DNA of 64,000 bases from Pseudorhizobium xiangyangii. GTDB taxonomy: Bacteria > Pseudomonadota > Alphaproteobacteria > Rhizobiales > Rhizobiaceae. Below the pieces are notes generated by a model, which saw nothing but the letters and a program-made list of their open reading frames with translations, did no database searches and was not told where the DNA came from. The first letter of the stretch is position 1. Each line of letters starts with the position of its first letter. The position numbers and the translations under genes are program-made. The stretch covers positions 1 through 64,000 of the forward strand of contig NZ_JAJAWH010000006.1 of assembly GCF_020531965.1 (NCBI RefSeq), given 5' to 3'. Below, piece after piece: positions 7,582 to 18,600 of the stretch.

Positions 7582-10164
7582 ATGTCGGTGAACAAAAAGA
7601 ACCTCCCTCAAGAGGTGGATTCCCGTTGCGATGGCGCAGCTTCGTCACAAGACGACAACGGGGATGACGCTTCCAGGGCCTCTTCCAAACCGAAGGCTTC
7701 GGCTCGTCGGAAGTTTCCATTGCGCGCGCTCCTTTCCGGCAGCGCTCTTGCAACATTGGCAACCGGTGCCCTCGCGCAGCAACAGGCCGATCCCACCGGG
7801 AGACTGTTTTCCTCCACTGAGGTCGCCATCTCGTCGCTGATCGTCGGGGCCTTGGGTGCCGCACTTCTTTCCGTCCTCTGGCTGGTGCGCCAGCGCGGCA
7901 ATATGGAGGCTGAGACGCAGGAGATGCGCTCTGCACTCTCCGAGGCGCAACAACGAATTTCGAAATACGAGGCGCTGATCGCGGAAAAGAACCGCCGGAT
8001 CATTATCTGGGAAGGCTCGAATTCGCGGCCGGAAGTTCTTGGTCACCTGCCGGCCGATACCGGAGCACCCCAGAACGACCGAGAGTTTCTTGCCTTCGGC
8101 CGCTGGCTGCGGTCCGGCTCGGCCGGCGAACTCGACGGGGCCGTGGAGGCGCTTCGCAGCGACGCCCGCAGCTTCGACATGGTCGTCGAAACCAATCGGG
8201 ATGAAATCCTCGAAGTGCAGGGCCGCGTCTCTGGCGGAAAGGCCTTCGTACGTTTCATAGCCCTCAACAACCTGCGCGCCGAGCTCGCAGAGTTGAAAAT
8301 CGAGCGGGAGCGGCTTCGAGGATCCATCACACTCTTCCAGTCCCTCCTCGACACGATCGAACAGCCGGTCTGGCGCCGCGACAACGACGGCAAACTCACC
8401 TGGGTCAACCATGCCTATAGCGACGCTGTGGATGCATCCAACCCGACCCAGGCAGTCGGCGAGGCGCGAGAGTTCCTCGGCACGATCTCACGCGAGAACA
8501 TTCGCGCCAACTCGACCCCGACGTCGCCCTTCCACGATCGGATATCCACCGTCGTGCAAGGAAACCGAACGATTTACGAAATCGTCGACGTGGTCGCTAC
8601 CGGCGGCTCCGCCGGCATGGCCATCGACGTATCGGAGGCCGAAGCCGTCCGCGAGGAACTGAAACGGACGCTGCGCAGCCACGCGGAAACTCTCGATCAT
8701 CTCGCAACGCCCGTTGCGATCTTCGACCGGGACCGTCGCCTGCAATTCTATAACCAGGCTTTCGTCACATTGTGGGGCTTCGATCTCGGCTTCCTGGATT
8801 CACGGCCGGACAACAACGAACTGCTCGACCGGTTGCGCAGCGCCAACAAGCTGCCCGAACAGCTCAACTGGCGGACATGGAAGGAATCAGCGCTGTCGGT
8901 CTACCAGGCGCTTGATACCAAGACCGACCTTTGGCACCTGCCGAACGGTCAGACATTGCGGGTTATCGCCACGGCGCATCCCCAGGGCGGCGCGACCTGG
9001 GTCTTCGAGAACCTCACCGAACAGGTGGATCTAGAAACGCGCTACAATACCCTCGTGAAGGTTCAGGGCGAAACGATCGACCACCTTTCCGAAGGCGTAG
9101 CGGTGTTCGGCCCCGATGGCCGCATCCGCCTGTCCAACCCCGCATTCCGTGCACTCTGGGGCGTTACCGCAGAGCAGGCAACGCCCGGCACCCACATCCG
9201 CACCGTTGAGGAGGCCTGCGCACCGTCCTATGACAAGCCAGACGGCTGGCGCCGTTTTGGCCAGATGCTGACCAATTGCGACGACGAGAGACCCTCGCTG
9301 CAGGGGACGTTCGAGCTCTATTCGGGCCTGATCCTGGATTACGCGGTCACTCCGCTTCCGAACGCCCAGACGATGTTCACCTTCGTCGACATGACGGCGA
9401 GTGCGCGGGCCGAGCGCGCGCTGACGGAAAAGAACGAAGCACTGCGGAGGGCGGACGAGATCAAGAACGATTTTGTCCAGCACGTTTCCTACGAATTGCG
9501 ATCGCCGCTGACCAATATCATCGGATTTACCGATCTGTTGAAGACGCCCGGCGTCGGACCACTCAGCGAGCGGCAGGCCGAGTATATCGAGCACATCTCG
9601 ACGTCGTCGTCACTGCTGCTCACCATCGTCAACGATATCCTCGATCTCGCGACCGTTGATGCCGGTATCATGCATCTCGATTATGCGGAGGTCAGCATCG
9701 ACGACCTTCTCGATGACGTCGCCATGCAGATCGCCGACCGGTTGCACGAAAACGAGGTCACCCTGGAGATCACTGCCCCAACGGGTCTCGGCAGCATCGT
9801 CGCCGACCAGCAGAGATTGAAGCAGATCCTCTTGAAGCTGCTGACCAACGCGGCGAAATTCGCGCCTGAGGGCAGCACCATAACGCTGAACTGCCGGCGC
9901 ACAGATTCGGACGTTTTCTTCTCCGTTTCGGACAACGGTCCGGGCATTCCCCAAGACATGCTGAGCACCGTATTCAACCGCTTTGCATCCAACCCCCGCG
10001 GCGGCAAACGGAGCGGGGCAGGGCTCGGCCTTTCCATCGTCGAGAGCTTTGTCCACCTGCACAAGGGTGAAGTCAGCATCGACAGCCAGCCCGGCAGCGG
10101 CACGACCGTCACATGCCGCATCCCCACAGGCGCAACCATGCGCTCCATCGCTGCTGCAGAATGA
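7582..10164 (+). CDS. divL: DivL-type tyrosine pseudokinase, cell-cycle regulator
   Basis: The domain order is that of a membrane PAS sensor kinase. Hydrophobic segments at about residues 45-60 and 75-95 are followed by a coiled region, PAS-like repeats, a HisKA-like dimerisation helix and a HATPase domain (DNGPGIP, GAGLGLSIV). In the H-box the phospho-accepting histidine is replaced by Tyr637 (HVSYELRSPL), the hallmark of DivL. In Caulobacter, DivL controls the CckA-CtrA cell-cycle pathway. Position next to ahcY agrees with what I recall of related rhizobia. The start at 7582 gives 860 residues. ATGs at 7540 and 7501 are alternatives. Its stop overlaps the next gene (ATGA). Confidence 0.88.
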   Translation: MSVNKKNLPQEVDSRCDGAASSQDDNGDDASRASSKPKASARRKFPLRALLSGSALATLATGALAQQQADPTGRLFSSTEVAISSLIVGALGAALLSVLWLVRQRGNMEAETQEMRSALSEAQQRISKYEALIAEKNRRIIIWEGSNSRPEVLGHLPADTGAPQNDREFLAFGRWLRSGSAGELDGAVEALRSDARSFDMVVETNRDEILEVQGRVSGGKAFVRFIALNNLRAELAELKIERERLRGSITLFQSLLDTIEQPVWRRDNDGKLTWVNHAYSDAVDASNPTQAVGEAREFLGTISRENIRANSTPTSPFHDRISTVVQGNRTIYEIVDVVATGGSAGMAIDVSEAEAVREELKRTLRSHAETLDHLATPVAIFDRDRRLQFYNQAFVTLWGFDLGFLDSRPDNNELLDRLRSANKLPEQLNWRTWKESALSVYQALDTKTDLWHLPNGQTLRVIATAHPQGGATWVFENLTEQVDLETRYNTLVKVQGETIDHLSEGVAVFGPDGRIRLSNPAFRALWGVTAEQATPGTHIRTVEEACAPSYDKPDGWRRFGQMLTNCDDERPSLQGTFELYSGLILDYAVTPLPNAQTMFTFVDMTASARAERALTEKNEALRRADEIKNDFVQHVSYELRSPLTNIIGFTDLLKTPGVGPLSERQAEYIEHISTSSSLLLTIVNDILDLATVDAGIMHLDYAEVSIDDLLDDVAMQIADRLHENEVTLEITAPTGLGSIVADQQRLKQILLKLLTNAAKFAPEGSTITLNCRRTDSDVFFSVSDNGPGIPQDMLSTVFNRFASNPRGGKRSGAGLGLSIVESFVHLHKGEVSIDSQPGSGTTVTCRIPTGATMRSIAAAE

Positions 10165-11672
10165 CGGCCAGTCAGCCGATTGTTCTGGAGCTCGCCGACG
10201 AGGCCGCCACCAAGCGCTTCGGTGAGGATCTCGCGCTTGCCCTGAAAGCGGGCGACTGCCTGGCGCTGTCGGGCGATCTCGGCGCCGGGAAATCCACATT
10301 GGCGCGCGCACTGTTGCGAGCGCTTGCCGATGACGACCAGCTCGAAGTCCCCTCGCCGACGTTCACGCTGGTTCAATCCTACGAGCTGCGCATCCCTGTT
10401 TCGCACTTCGATCTCTACCGCCTTGGTGATCCTTCGGAACTCTATGAACTGGGGTTCGACGAGGCGCTTGCTTCGGGCATCTGCCTTGTGGAGTGGCCGG
10501 AGATGGCAGACGAGCTGCTACCACCCTCGCGGCTTACGCTGCGCCTTGAGCACCAGGATCACGGCCGCCTTGCGACACTGCACGGGCCGGATGCTGCCTT
10601 GAAGCGCATCAGGCGATCGCTGGCCATTCGGGAATGCCTTGACCGGTGGGGATATGCTGGTGCCGGTCGTCGCTATCTGACCGGCGATGCCTCCATCCGG
10701 GCTTACGAGAGCACCACCTTGGGCGACGGCTCGACTTACGTCCTCATGGATTGGCCAAGGCAGCCCGAAGGACCGCCTGTTCTCGATGGCAAACCCTATC
10801 CGAAGGTCGCCCATCTGGCGGAAAACGCCTATCCCTTCGTCGCGATTTCCAACTACCTGAGGGAAATCGGGCTGGCGTCACCCAAAGTCCTGCATGTGGA
10901 CTACGAACAGGGCATCGTTCTCCTCCAAGACCTTGGAAGCGAGGGCGTGGTTGACGACGACGGCCAGCCGATCGACGACCGTTATCGGGAAAGCGTCGTC
11001 TGCCTCGCCTTCCTGCACGACCATCCGATGCGTCAGGACTTGGCCGTGGATACCGACCACGTCCATCACATCCCGGACTTCGATCCTGTAGCGATGAAGA
11101 TGGAAGCCCGTCTGCTTCTCGACTGGCACCTGCCCTGGAAGCGCGGTGCACAGCCGACCGACGAGGAACGGCAGGACTATCTTTCGATCTGGGACGAGCT
11201 GATCGGCAAACTCGACAATGCCGAGAAGAACCTTCTCCTGCGCGACTTCCATTCGCCGAACATCATCTGGCGCCCGCAGGAAGTCGGCGTCCGGCGCGTT
11301 GGGCTCATCGATTTCCAGGATGCCATGATCGGGCCAACCGCCTACGACCTCGCCTCCATCGTCCAGGACGCCCGCGTCGATATTCCAAAGCCCTTGGCCG
11401 AACAGATGATGGCCGACTACCTGGCGCTAAGGCATCGGCAGGGAAATTTCGACGAGAAAACCTTCCTGAAGGCCTTCGCGATCATGTCGGCGCAACGCAA
11501 CTGCAAGCTGGCTGGCCTCTGGGTACGGCTGATGCAGCGCGACGGCAAGCCGGGCTACATGAAGCATATGCCGCGCACGCTGTCTTATCTGGCGGCAGCG
11601 CTGAGCCACGAAACACTTTCACCGTTGCGCGAGTGGTGCATGAAAGCCGGAATAACCCTACCCGAATCATGA
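10161..11672 (+). CDS. TsaE / aminoglycoside-phosphotransferase-fold sugar kinase fusion
   Basis: Two domains are fused in 503 residues. Residues 1 to about 150 are TsaE, the ATPase of the tRNA t6A37 threonylcarbamoyl complex, with Walker A in SGDLGAGKST (37-46). Residues from about 165 to the end are an APH-fold kinase with the catalytic RDFHSPN loop and the metal motif IDFQDA, resembling AmgK, the N-acetylmuramate/GlcNAc anomeric kinase. The murU-like gene follows 22 bases later, which supports the AmgK reading. The start at 10161 overlaps the divL stop. The fusion is known in alphaproteobacteria. Confidence 0.88.
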   Translation: MTASQPIVLELADEAATKRFGEDLALALKAGDCLALSGDLGAGKSTLARALLRALADDDQLEVPSPTFTLVQSYELRIPVSHFDLYRLGDPSELYELGFDEALASGICLVEWPEMADELLPPSRLTLRLEHQDHGRLATLHGPDAALKRIRRSLAIRECLDRWGYAGAGRRYLTGDASIRAYESTTLGDGSTYVLMDWPRQPEGPPVLDGKPYPKVAHLAENAYPFVAISNYLREIGLASPKVLHVDYEQGIVLLQDLGSEGVVDDDGQPIDDRYRESVVCLAFLHDHPMRQDLAVDTDHVHHIPDFDPVAMKMEARLLLDWHLPWKRGAQPTDEERQDYLSIWDELIGKLDNAEKNLLLRDFHSPNIIWRPQEVGVRRVGLIDFQDAMIGPTAYDLASIVQDARVDIPKPLAEQMMADYLALRHRQGNFDEKTFLKAFAIMSAQRNCKLAGLWVRLMQRDGKPGYMKHMPRTLSYLAAALSHETLSPLREWCMKAGITLPES

Positions 11673-11694
11673 GCCCTGCTTTAGAAAGCAAGGC

Positions 11695-12423
11695 ATGAAG
11701 ATCACCCAGGCCATGGTGCTGGCGGCGGGGCTCGGAACCCGCCTTCGCCCGATCACCGATACGATGCCGAAGCCGCTGGTGCGCGTCGCCGGCAAACCGA
11801 TGATCGACTATGCGCTCGATGCGCTCGCCGATGCCGGCGTTCGCCGCGCGGCCGTGAATGTCCACCATTTCGCCGATCAGATGGAATTACATCTGGCGCG
11901 CTATCCACGGCTCGACGTGATCGTCTCCGACGAACGCGACCGGCTGATGAATTCCGGCGGCGGGCTCGCCAAAGGCATCAAGCTGCTCAAGCCCGGCCCG
12001 CTTTTCGTGATGAATTCCGACCTCTTCTGGGTCGGCGAGCCACGAAACCAACCCACGAACCTGCAGCGGCTTGCGGAATTCTTTGATCCGGCCTCGATGG
12101 ACATGGCGCTGCTGTGCGTACGGCTTCAAGACACCACGGGTCATAACGGCAAGAAGGATTTCCAGCTCGACGCCGACGGCCGGCTGAGCCGTTACACAGA
12201 TGGCGCGGAGCCTCTCGTCTATGCCGGTGCCATTGCGCTCAATTCCTCGCTGTTCGACGATGCGCCGGACGACGCCTTCAACCTCAATCTCTACTTCGAC
12301 AGGGCGATCGAACGCGGCCGACTGCACGGTCTGGTCCTGAATGGCCACTGGCTGACCGTCGGAACACCAGAGGCGCTCGACGACGCGGAGGAGGTCCTCG
12401 CGCGCTTCACGGCGGAGGCCTGA
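11695..12423 (+). CDS. murU: N-acetylmuramate-1-phosphate uridylyltransferase-like nucleotidyltransferase
   Basis: This GT-A-fold nucleotidyltransferase of 242 residues has the signature AAGLGTRLRPITDTMPKPL at the N-terminus. MurU uses UTP and MurNAc-1-phosphate to make UDP-MurNAc, which recycles peptidoglycan without de novo synthesis. Adjacency to the AmgK-like kinase domain supports MurU over a generic glucose-1-phosphate enzyme. It lies 2 bases ahead of addB, so the genes look co-transcribed. Confidence 0.82.
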   Translation: MKITQAMVLAAGLGTRLRPITDTMPKPLVRVAGKPMIDYALDALADAGVRRAAVNVHHFADQMELHLARYPRLDVIVSDERDRLMNSGGGLAKGIKLLKPGPLFVMNSDLFWVGEPRNQPTNLQRLAEFFDPASMDMALLCVRLQDTTGHNGKKDFQLDADGRLSRYTDGAEPLVYAGAIALNSSLFDDAPDDAFNLNLYFDRAIERGRLHGLVLNGHWLTVGTPEALDDAEEVLARFTAEA

Positions 12424-12425
12424 AA

Positions 12426-15400
12426 ATGCAAACACATCGCCCGAAGCGAATCTTCACAATTCCGCCCGGCACTCCCTTCCTCCGCACCCTTGCCCGGTCT
12501 CTGTGCGAAGGGCATCTGAACGAGAACTTCCGCCACGATCCGGCCGACCCGCTGTCGCTTGCCAACGTCACCATTTTCGTACCTACCCGACGCTCGGCCC
12601 GCGTCCTTCGATCCGAATTCGTCGATCTTCTCGGTGGTGGGTCGGCAATCCTGCCGGTTATCAGACCGCTCGGCGAAACGGATGACGACAGCGGCTATTT
12701 CGATCTCGCCGCCCCGGAAGAAATGGATCTCGCGATGCCGATCGGCGGGGTCGCCCGGCTCCTGGAACTCGGCCAGCTTATCCTCGCCTGGCGAAACCGG
12801 CTGCCTCAGGTGGTCATCGATATCCACTCCGATTCTCCGCTGATCGCGCCTGCCAGTCCGGCCGATGCGATCTGGCTTGCCCGCTCGCTCGCCGAGCTGA
12901 TCGATTCGGTGGAGACCGAAGAGCGGGACTGGGCAGATCTCGAAAAGCTGGACTCAGGCGAGCACGCCCTGTGGTGGCAGCTGACGGCCGAATTCCTGCT
13001 GATCGCCAGCGCCTTCTGGCCAGCACGCCTGGAGGAGCTGCGGCGCTCATCCCCGGCAAGGCATCAATCCACTCTTCTGCGCGGCGAAGCCCGACGGATG
13101 GCCGAGCGCGAGCACAAGGGACCTGTGATCGTTGCCGGTTCTACGGGTTCTGTGCCGGCCGCCGCGGACCTGATTGCCGCCATCGCATCTCTTCCCCATG
13201 GTTCGGTGGTTCTCCCGGGCCTCGACCTGACGGAGGAAGACTGGTGGGCGACGCTTTCCAGCGAGGGGCCAGATGGTCGGATAGAGCCTTCGAGCCGCAG
13301 CCATCCGCAGTTCGGTCTAGCGCGGCTACTTAACAAGCTCGGTGTCGATCGCTCGGAAATCAAAACGCTGGGCACGCTCGCACCGGACTTGGCCTATCGC
13401 GCGGCCACACTGTCCCACGCCATGGCCCCGGCAGCGGCGACGGACCAATGGAATAGCTGGCGCGCATCCGCTGACAGGGACGAGCTCGGCCAGGCCTTCG
13501 CCGAGGTCGCGCTGATTGAAGCCGCCAACGAACGAGAAGAGGCCGTTGCCATCGCAATTGCCCTTCGGTTGGCGCTCGAACAACCGGCCGCAGACGGCGG
13601 TGCATCGCAGGCGGCGCTGATCACTCCTGATAGAAATCTTGCCCGACGGGTTACGGCTGAGCTCGGGCGCTTTGGCATCATTGCCGACGATACGGCGGGT
13701 ACGCCGCTATCCGCTACACCGCAAGGCACGCTGCTTCAGCTCCTCCTGGAGGCAACGCTGAGGCCGGGCGATCCCATCCCACTCACGTCCCTGCTGAAGC
13801 ATCCACTCGTGCGGCTTGGCCTTGGCTGGGATGAGATGCGGCACGCGGCGGAAGCACTGGAGCTTCTGGCGCTTCGTGGCGGTCGTGGCGACCTCGAAAT
13901 ATCGGCGCTGGAGCCGCTCTTGGAACGCCAGCTGGCGGCGCATGCCTCGGACAGACATCCGCCCGCCTGGCGCCTGGCGGTTGGCGATGCCGCGATCGGG
14001 CAGGCACGCGACCTCGCACAACGCTTGCAGAAGGCCGTAGAGCCGCTAGCCTCCGCTCTCCTCGGCCGCAGGCTCGATGGTCGTGGCATCACCTCCAAGC
14101 TTGCCCTCTCCGATTGGGCAGAGCGCACCGGGCGCACGCTGGAAGCCCTGGGCATGGATGAGAGAGGCGATCTGGCCGCACTCTGGTCCGGCGAAGCGGG
14201 CGAGCGGCTGTCGTCTCTGCTTTCTGAAGTGATCGAGACTGACGGACAGATGGAGGCCGACGGGCCGCAATGGATCGATATCGTGCAGGCGATCACCACC
14301 GGCGAGGCTGTGAAACCGCGCTCGCTCAGCCATCCGCGTGTCTTCATCTTCGGCACGCTGGAAGCCCGGCTGCAGAACGTCGATACGATGATCCTCGGCG
14401 GACTGAACGAAGGTTCATGGCCCGGGCAGACCGTCAACAACCCCTTCCTGTCGCGCACCATGAAGACCGACATGGGACTTGAGCCGCCAGAGCGGCGCAT
14501 CGGCCAGCTGGCCCATGACTTCGCGATGGCGAGCGGCACCCGCCATCTGATCTTTTCTCGATCACTGCGCAAGGGTTCCACGCCGACGGTTGCTTCCCGC
14601 TGGCTGCAGCGGCTTCTGGCGCTCGGCGGCGACGATTTTGCCAGCAAGCTGAAAGAACGTGGCCGACAGTACCACCATTGGGCGACCGCCATCGATGCCG
14701 GTGAAACACAGCCTCCGGCAAGGCGACCAGCACCGAAGCCTCCCGCCCATCTGCAGCCGGTGAAATATTCCTTCAGCGAAGTCGGGCGCCTGCGACGCGA
14801 TCCCTATTCGATCTATGCCCGCCGCATCCTGAAGCTCGACCCGATCGACCCCTTCAACGCCGATCCCGGTGCGTCCGAGCGTGGGACGCTCTATCACGCG
14901 ATCATCGATCGCTACACGCGCGAAAAGCATGTGCCCGACACTCCGGCGTCCCACGAGGCGATGGCGCGGATCATTGACGAGCTGTTTGCTGCAGAAGGCC
15001 TGCCGGGGCACATTGACCAGGTCTGGCGCCCGCGTTTCGTAGAAGTGTCCCGCGCCTTCCTGAGATGGGAAGCCAAGCGCATTGGCGACATCCGATCGAC
15101 CGAGACCGAATGCGGCGCCAGCTGGGAGATTCCCGGTGCCGGCATCCGGCTTACCGGCATCGCCGACCGGATCGACATCAAGGGCACCGGTCTGGCGACG
15201 ATCATCGACTACAAGACGGGCTCCAATCCGACGCCATCCCAGGCACGCACACTTCTCGATCCGCAGCTCGCGCTCGAGGCGGCAGCGCTACGGGCCGGAG
15301 CCTTCAAGTCTGCTGGCAGTACCGAACCTGACGAGCTTCTCTACGTGCGACTGAAGCCCGGCGACCGGTTCAAGCCTGAAATCATCAACAATGAGGCCAC

Positions 15401-15608
15401 CAAGAACGGAAAGTCGGCCATCGACCTTGCAGATGAATCGGTCGAGCAGTTGACCAAGTTCGTTACGGTCCTGAAGAGCGGAGAAGCCGGCTACGCGTCC
15501 CGCCTCGTTCCGTTCATGCAGAGCAACTATGGCGGCGAGTACGACCATTTGGCGCGCGTTGCGGAATGGTCCACAGCAGACGACGAGGAGGAAGAAGCCG
15601 ATGAATAG
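12426..15608 (+). CDS. addB: Double-strand break repair protein AddB
   Basis: AddB is the partner of AddA in the RecBCD-like helicase-nuclease that resects DNA ends for RecA. The 1060-residue product has a degenerate UvrD-like N-terminal part. Its C-terminal PD-(D/E)XK nuclease domain has the motif TGIADRID followed by IIDYKTGSNP near residues 915-940. It follows murU by 2 bases and overlaps addA by 8 bases. Confidence 0.93.
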   Translation: MQTHRPKRIFTIPPGTPFLRTLARSLCEGHLNENFRHDPADPLSLANVTIFVPTRRSARVLRSEFVDLLGGGSAILPVIRPLGETDDDSGYFDLAAPEEMDLAMPIGGVARLLELGQLILAWRNRLPQVVIDIHSDSPLIAPASPADAIWLARSLAELIDSVETEERDWADLEKLDSGEHALWWQLTAEFLLIASAFWPARLEELRRSSPARHQSTLLRGEARRMAEREHKGPVIVAGSTGSVPAAADLIAAIASLPHGSVVLPGLDLTEEDWWATLSSEGPDGRIEPSSRSHPQFGLARLLNKLGVDRSEIKTLGTLAPDLAYRAATLSHAMAPAAATDQWNSWRASADRDELGQAFAEVALIEAANEREEAVAIAIALRLALEQPAADGGASQAALITPDRNLARRVTAELGRFGIIADDTAGTPLSATPQGTLLQLLLEATLRPGDPIPLTSLLKHPLVRLGLGWDEMRHAAEALELLALRGGRGDLEISALEPLLERQLAAHASDRHPPAWRLAVGDAAIGQARDLAQRLQKAVEPLASALLGRRLDGRGITSKLALSDWAERTGRTLEALGMDERGDLAALWSGEAGERLSSLLSEVIETDGQMEADGPQWIDIVQAITTGEAVKPRSLSHPRVFIFGTLEARLQNVDTMILGGLNEGSWPGQTVNNPFLSRTMKTDMGLEPPERRIGQLAHDFAMASGTRHLIFSRSLRKGSTPTVASRWLQRLLALGGDDFASKLKERGRQYHHWATAIDAGETQPPARRPAPKPPAHLQPVKYSFSEVGRLRRDPYSIYARRILKLDPIDPFNADPGASERGTLYHAIIDRYTREKHVPDTPASHEAMARIIDELFAAEGLPGHIDQVWRPRFVEVSRAFLRWEAKRIGDIRSTETECGASWEIPGAGIRLTGIADRIDIKGTGLATIIDYKTGSNPTPSQARTLLDPQLALEAAALRAGAFKSAGSTEPDELLYVRLKPGDRFKPEIINNEATKNGKSAIDLADESVEQLTKFVTVLKSGEAGYASRLVPFMQSNYGGEYDHLARVAEWSTADDEEEEADE

Positions 15609-18600
15609 CGCTCTTCCCGTGGGAAACGATCCGATCAACTGGCTGGACTGGACGGCGGTCCAGCAGTCGCTGGCGTCCGACCCGATCAGCTCTGCCTGGG
15701 TTTCGGCCAATGCCGGTTCCGGCAAGACACATGTGCTGACGCAACGCGTGATCCGGCTTCTACTGTCGGGCTGCCGTCCCTCCTCGATCCTCTGCCTTAC
15801 CTATACGAAGGCCGCCGCCTCCGAAATGTCGAACCGCGTCTTCCAGAGGCTGGCAGAGTGGGCAGTTCTTGGCGACGCGGATCTAGCGAACCGCATCAGC
15901 TTAATTGAAGGTCATGAGCCGGATTCTCTCAAGCTTGCGGAAGCGAGACGACTGTTCGCAAAAGCACTGGAAACGCCGGGTGGGCTGAAGATTCAGACCA
16001 TCCATGCCTTCTGTGAAGCGCTACTGCACCAGTTCCCGCTCGAAGCCAACGTTGCCGGCCACTTCGCGGTCCTCGACGACAGTGCCGCTTCCGCCCTGCT
16101 GGGCGAAGCACGTCGCTCGTTGTTGACAGCAACTTCGGCCGAAGACGACCCGGCGCTTGCCGAAGCGTTCGCGCACGTTCTCGATCTCGGCGACGAGTTC
16201 GGCCTCGAAACCCTGCTCGGCGACATCATCGCCCGGCGCACCGCCATCCGGAACTTTCTCGAGCATGCCGAGGGACAGGGCGGCGTCGATCTTACCCTGA
16301 AGGCGGCTTTCGGGCAGCAGCCTGGCGATACGGAACAGAGCCTCGCAGACGCCTACTGGCCGCTACCCGGCCTGTACGGCGGGGCCTTGACGACCTACCT
16401 GCAGCTTGCCGACGAGAAGGGCGGGTCGAAGGTTCTGGAGGTTGCCTACGGGCTGAGGCTCTGCGCCAAGGAGATCGATCCGCATCTTAGGGCGCAATAC
16501 CTCGATGATATCTTCCTGACGAAGACGGGCAATCCGAAAGCCGACAGTTCGCTGGTGGCGAAGAAGATGCTGGATGCATCACCGATGCTGGGCGAGGCCA
16601 TTGAACTCGCCCGCGCACACGTCGTCGCATGTCGTGACCGGCTGAGGATCATGCGGATGATCCGGGCAACCAAAGCAGCGCTCCTTCTCGCCGACCGCCT
16701 GAACGGTGACTATGAGGACCTGAAAAGGCAGCGCAGCCTGCTCGACTTCGAAGACCTTATCGCCAAGACGGCGGACCTTCTGACCCGCGACGGGGTCGGC
16801 GCCTGGGTGCATTACAAGCTGGATCAGGGCATCGACCACATCCTCGTCGACGAGGCGCAGGATACCAGCTCCGTGCAGTGGACGGTGATCAAGTCGCTGG
16901 CCGAGGATTTCTATTCCGGCCAGAGTGCCCGGGACCTCCGCCGCACCATCTTTGCCGTCGGTGACGAGAAGCAGTCGATCTACTCCTTCCAGGGCGCACG
17001 CCCGGAACGCTTTGCGGAAGAGCGCGCCCGCACGGAGAAGGATGTCCGGAAAAGCGGCCAGAGTTTCAACCCGGTCCGGTTGCCGCTGTCGTTCCGCTCG
17101 ACCGCAGACGTCCTTGCCGCCGTCGACCAGGTATTTTCCCTGGAGGATAACGCGAGGGGATTGAGTTTCGACCGCGAACCGATCGTCCATCGTTCAAACC
17201 GCATCGGCCATCCCGGCGCCTTCGACCTGTGGAACGTCGTCGAGCCCGAAATTGCGGACAGCGCCGACGACTGGACAGCGCCCTTCGATTCCACGCCCGA
17301 CAAGGCGCCATCCGCGATCCTTGCCGCACGCATCGCCCACTCGGTCGAGGGACTGATCGGCAAGGAAACGATCATCGAGAAGGGCGTCGAGCGTGCCATC
17401 GCGCCGGGCGACATACTCGTTCTGGTGCGCAAGCGCGACGCCTTCGTGAATGCGCTGACCCGGGCCCTCAAGCGACGGGGCAACATTCCCGTTGCCGGCG
17501 CCGACCGTCTCCGTCTCACCAGCCACATCGCCGTGCAGGACCTTCTGGCGCTTGGGCGCTTCCTCGTCCTGCCGCAGGACGACCTGTCGCTGTCGGCGCT
17601 CCTCAAGAGCCCGTTGTTCAATCTGTCGGAAGAGGACGTGTTCGAGGCCGCCGCAATTCGACCGGAGAAAACGAGCGTTTGGCAGCATCTGGGTCGGCTG
17701 GCAGAAGACCAGCCCCTCCGTTTCGCTTCCACCGAGCAGTTGCTGAGGCAGTTGCTCGCGCTATCACGGCGAATGAGCCCACATGACCTTTATGCACGGC
17801 TGCTGGGGCAGATGGGCGGCCGGCGCAAGTTCTTGGGGCGGCTGGGCACAGAAGCCGGCGACATCCTCGATGAGTTTCTCAACTTTGCACTGGATCACGA
17901 GGGCAAGGGCCTGCCGGGTCTGCAGTCCTTCGTATCAACGCTCGAAATGGAATCGCCTGAAATCAAGCGCGAGCAGGACAGCGGCCGCAACGAAGTCCGG
18001 ATCATGACGGTGCATGCCTCAAAGGGGCTGGAGGCACCGATCGTCTTCCTCATCGACGGCGGATCGAAGGCCTTCGTGTCCTCGCATGTGCCAAAGCTGC
18101 GCCTCGTTCCTCACAGGGACGTCGAGATCCCTGCCTGGATGCCGTCAAAGACACTCTCCAATTCCATTACCGCCGGCGACGACGAGCGGCTGAAGCAGGC
18201 GACCGAGGAAGAGTATCGCCGGCTTCTCTATGTTGGCATGACACGTGCGGCGGATCGCCTGGTTGTCTGCGGCTATCGCGGAGCACGGCCCAACCCTGAC
18301 ACCTGGCACAGCATGATCGTCACGGCTCTCTCTGGCCATCCAGAACATTGCACCGCCGGCGTATTCACGGGTCCGGAGGGCGAATGGGACGGCTTCCGCT
18401 GGCGACTTCCCGCCTCGGCAGGGAAGATCGCGCAGAAGGAAGCTTCCACCGAAAAGAACCTCGCCGCCGCGCCCCTGCCGCCGGTGTTGAACAGGCCGTT
18501 GCCACCGCAGGCGTCCCTCCCCCGGCCGCTCAGTCCGTCCGGCGCCGGCACAATGATCGACGACGATGCCGACGATCTGGTCACAGCGTCCCCCTTGTTC

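Noticed and set aside
13736..14692. Minus-strand frame of 318 codons opposite addB
   Set aside because: Composition is Ser/Arg/Pro-rich without any domain, and addB is well supported on the other strand.
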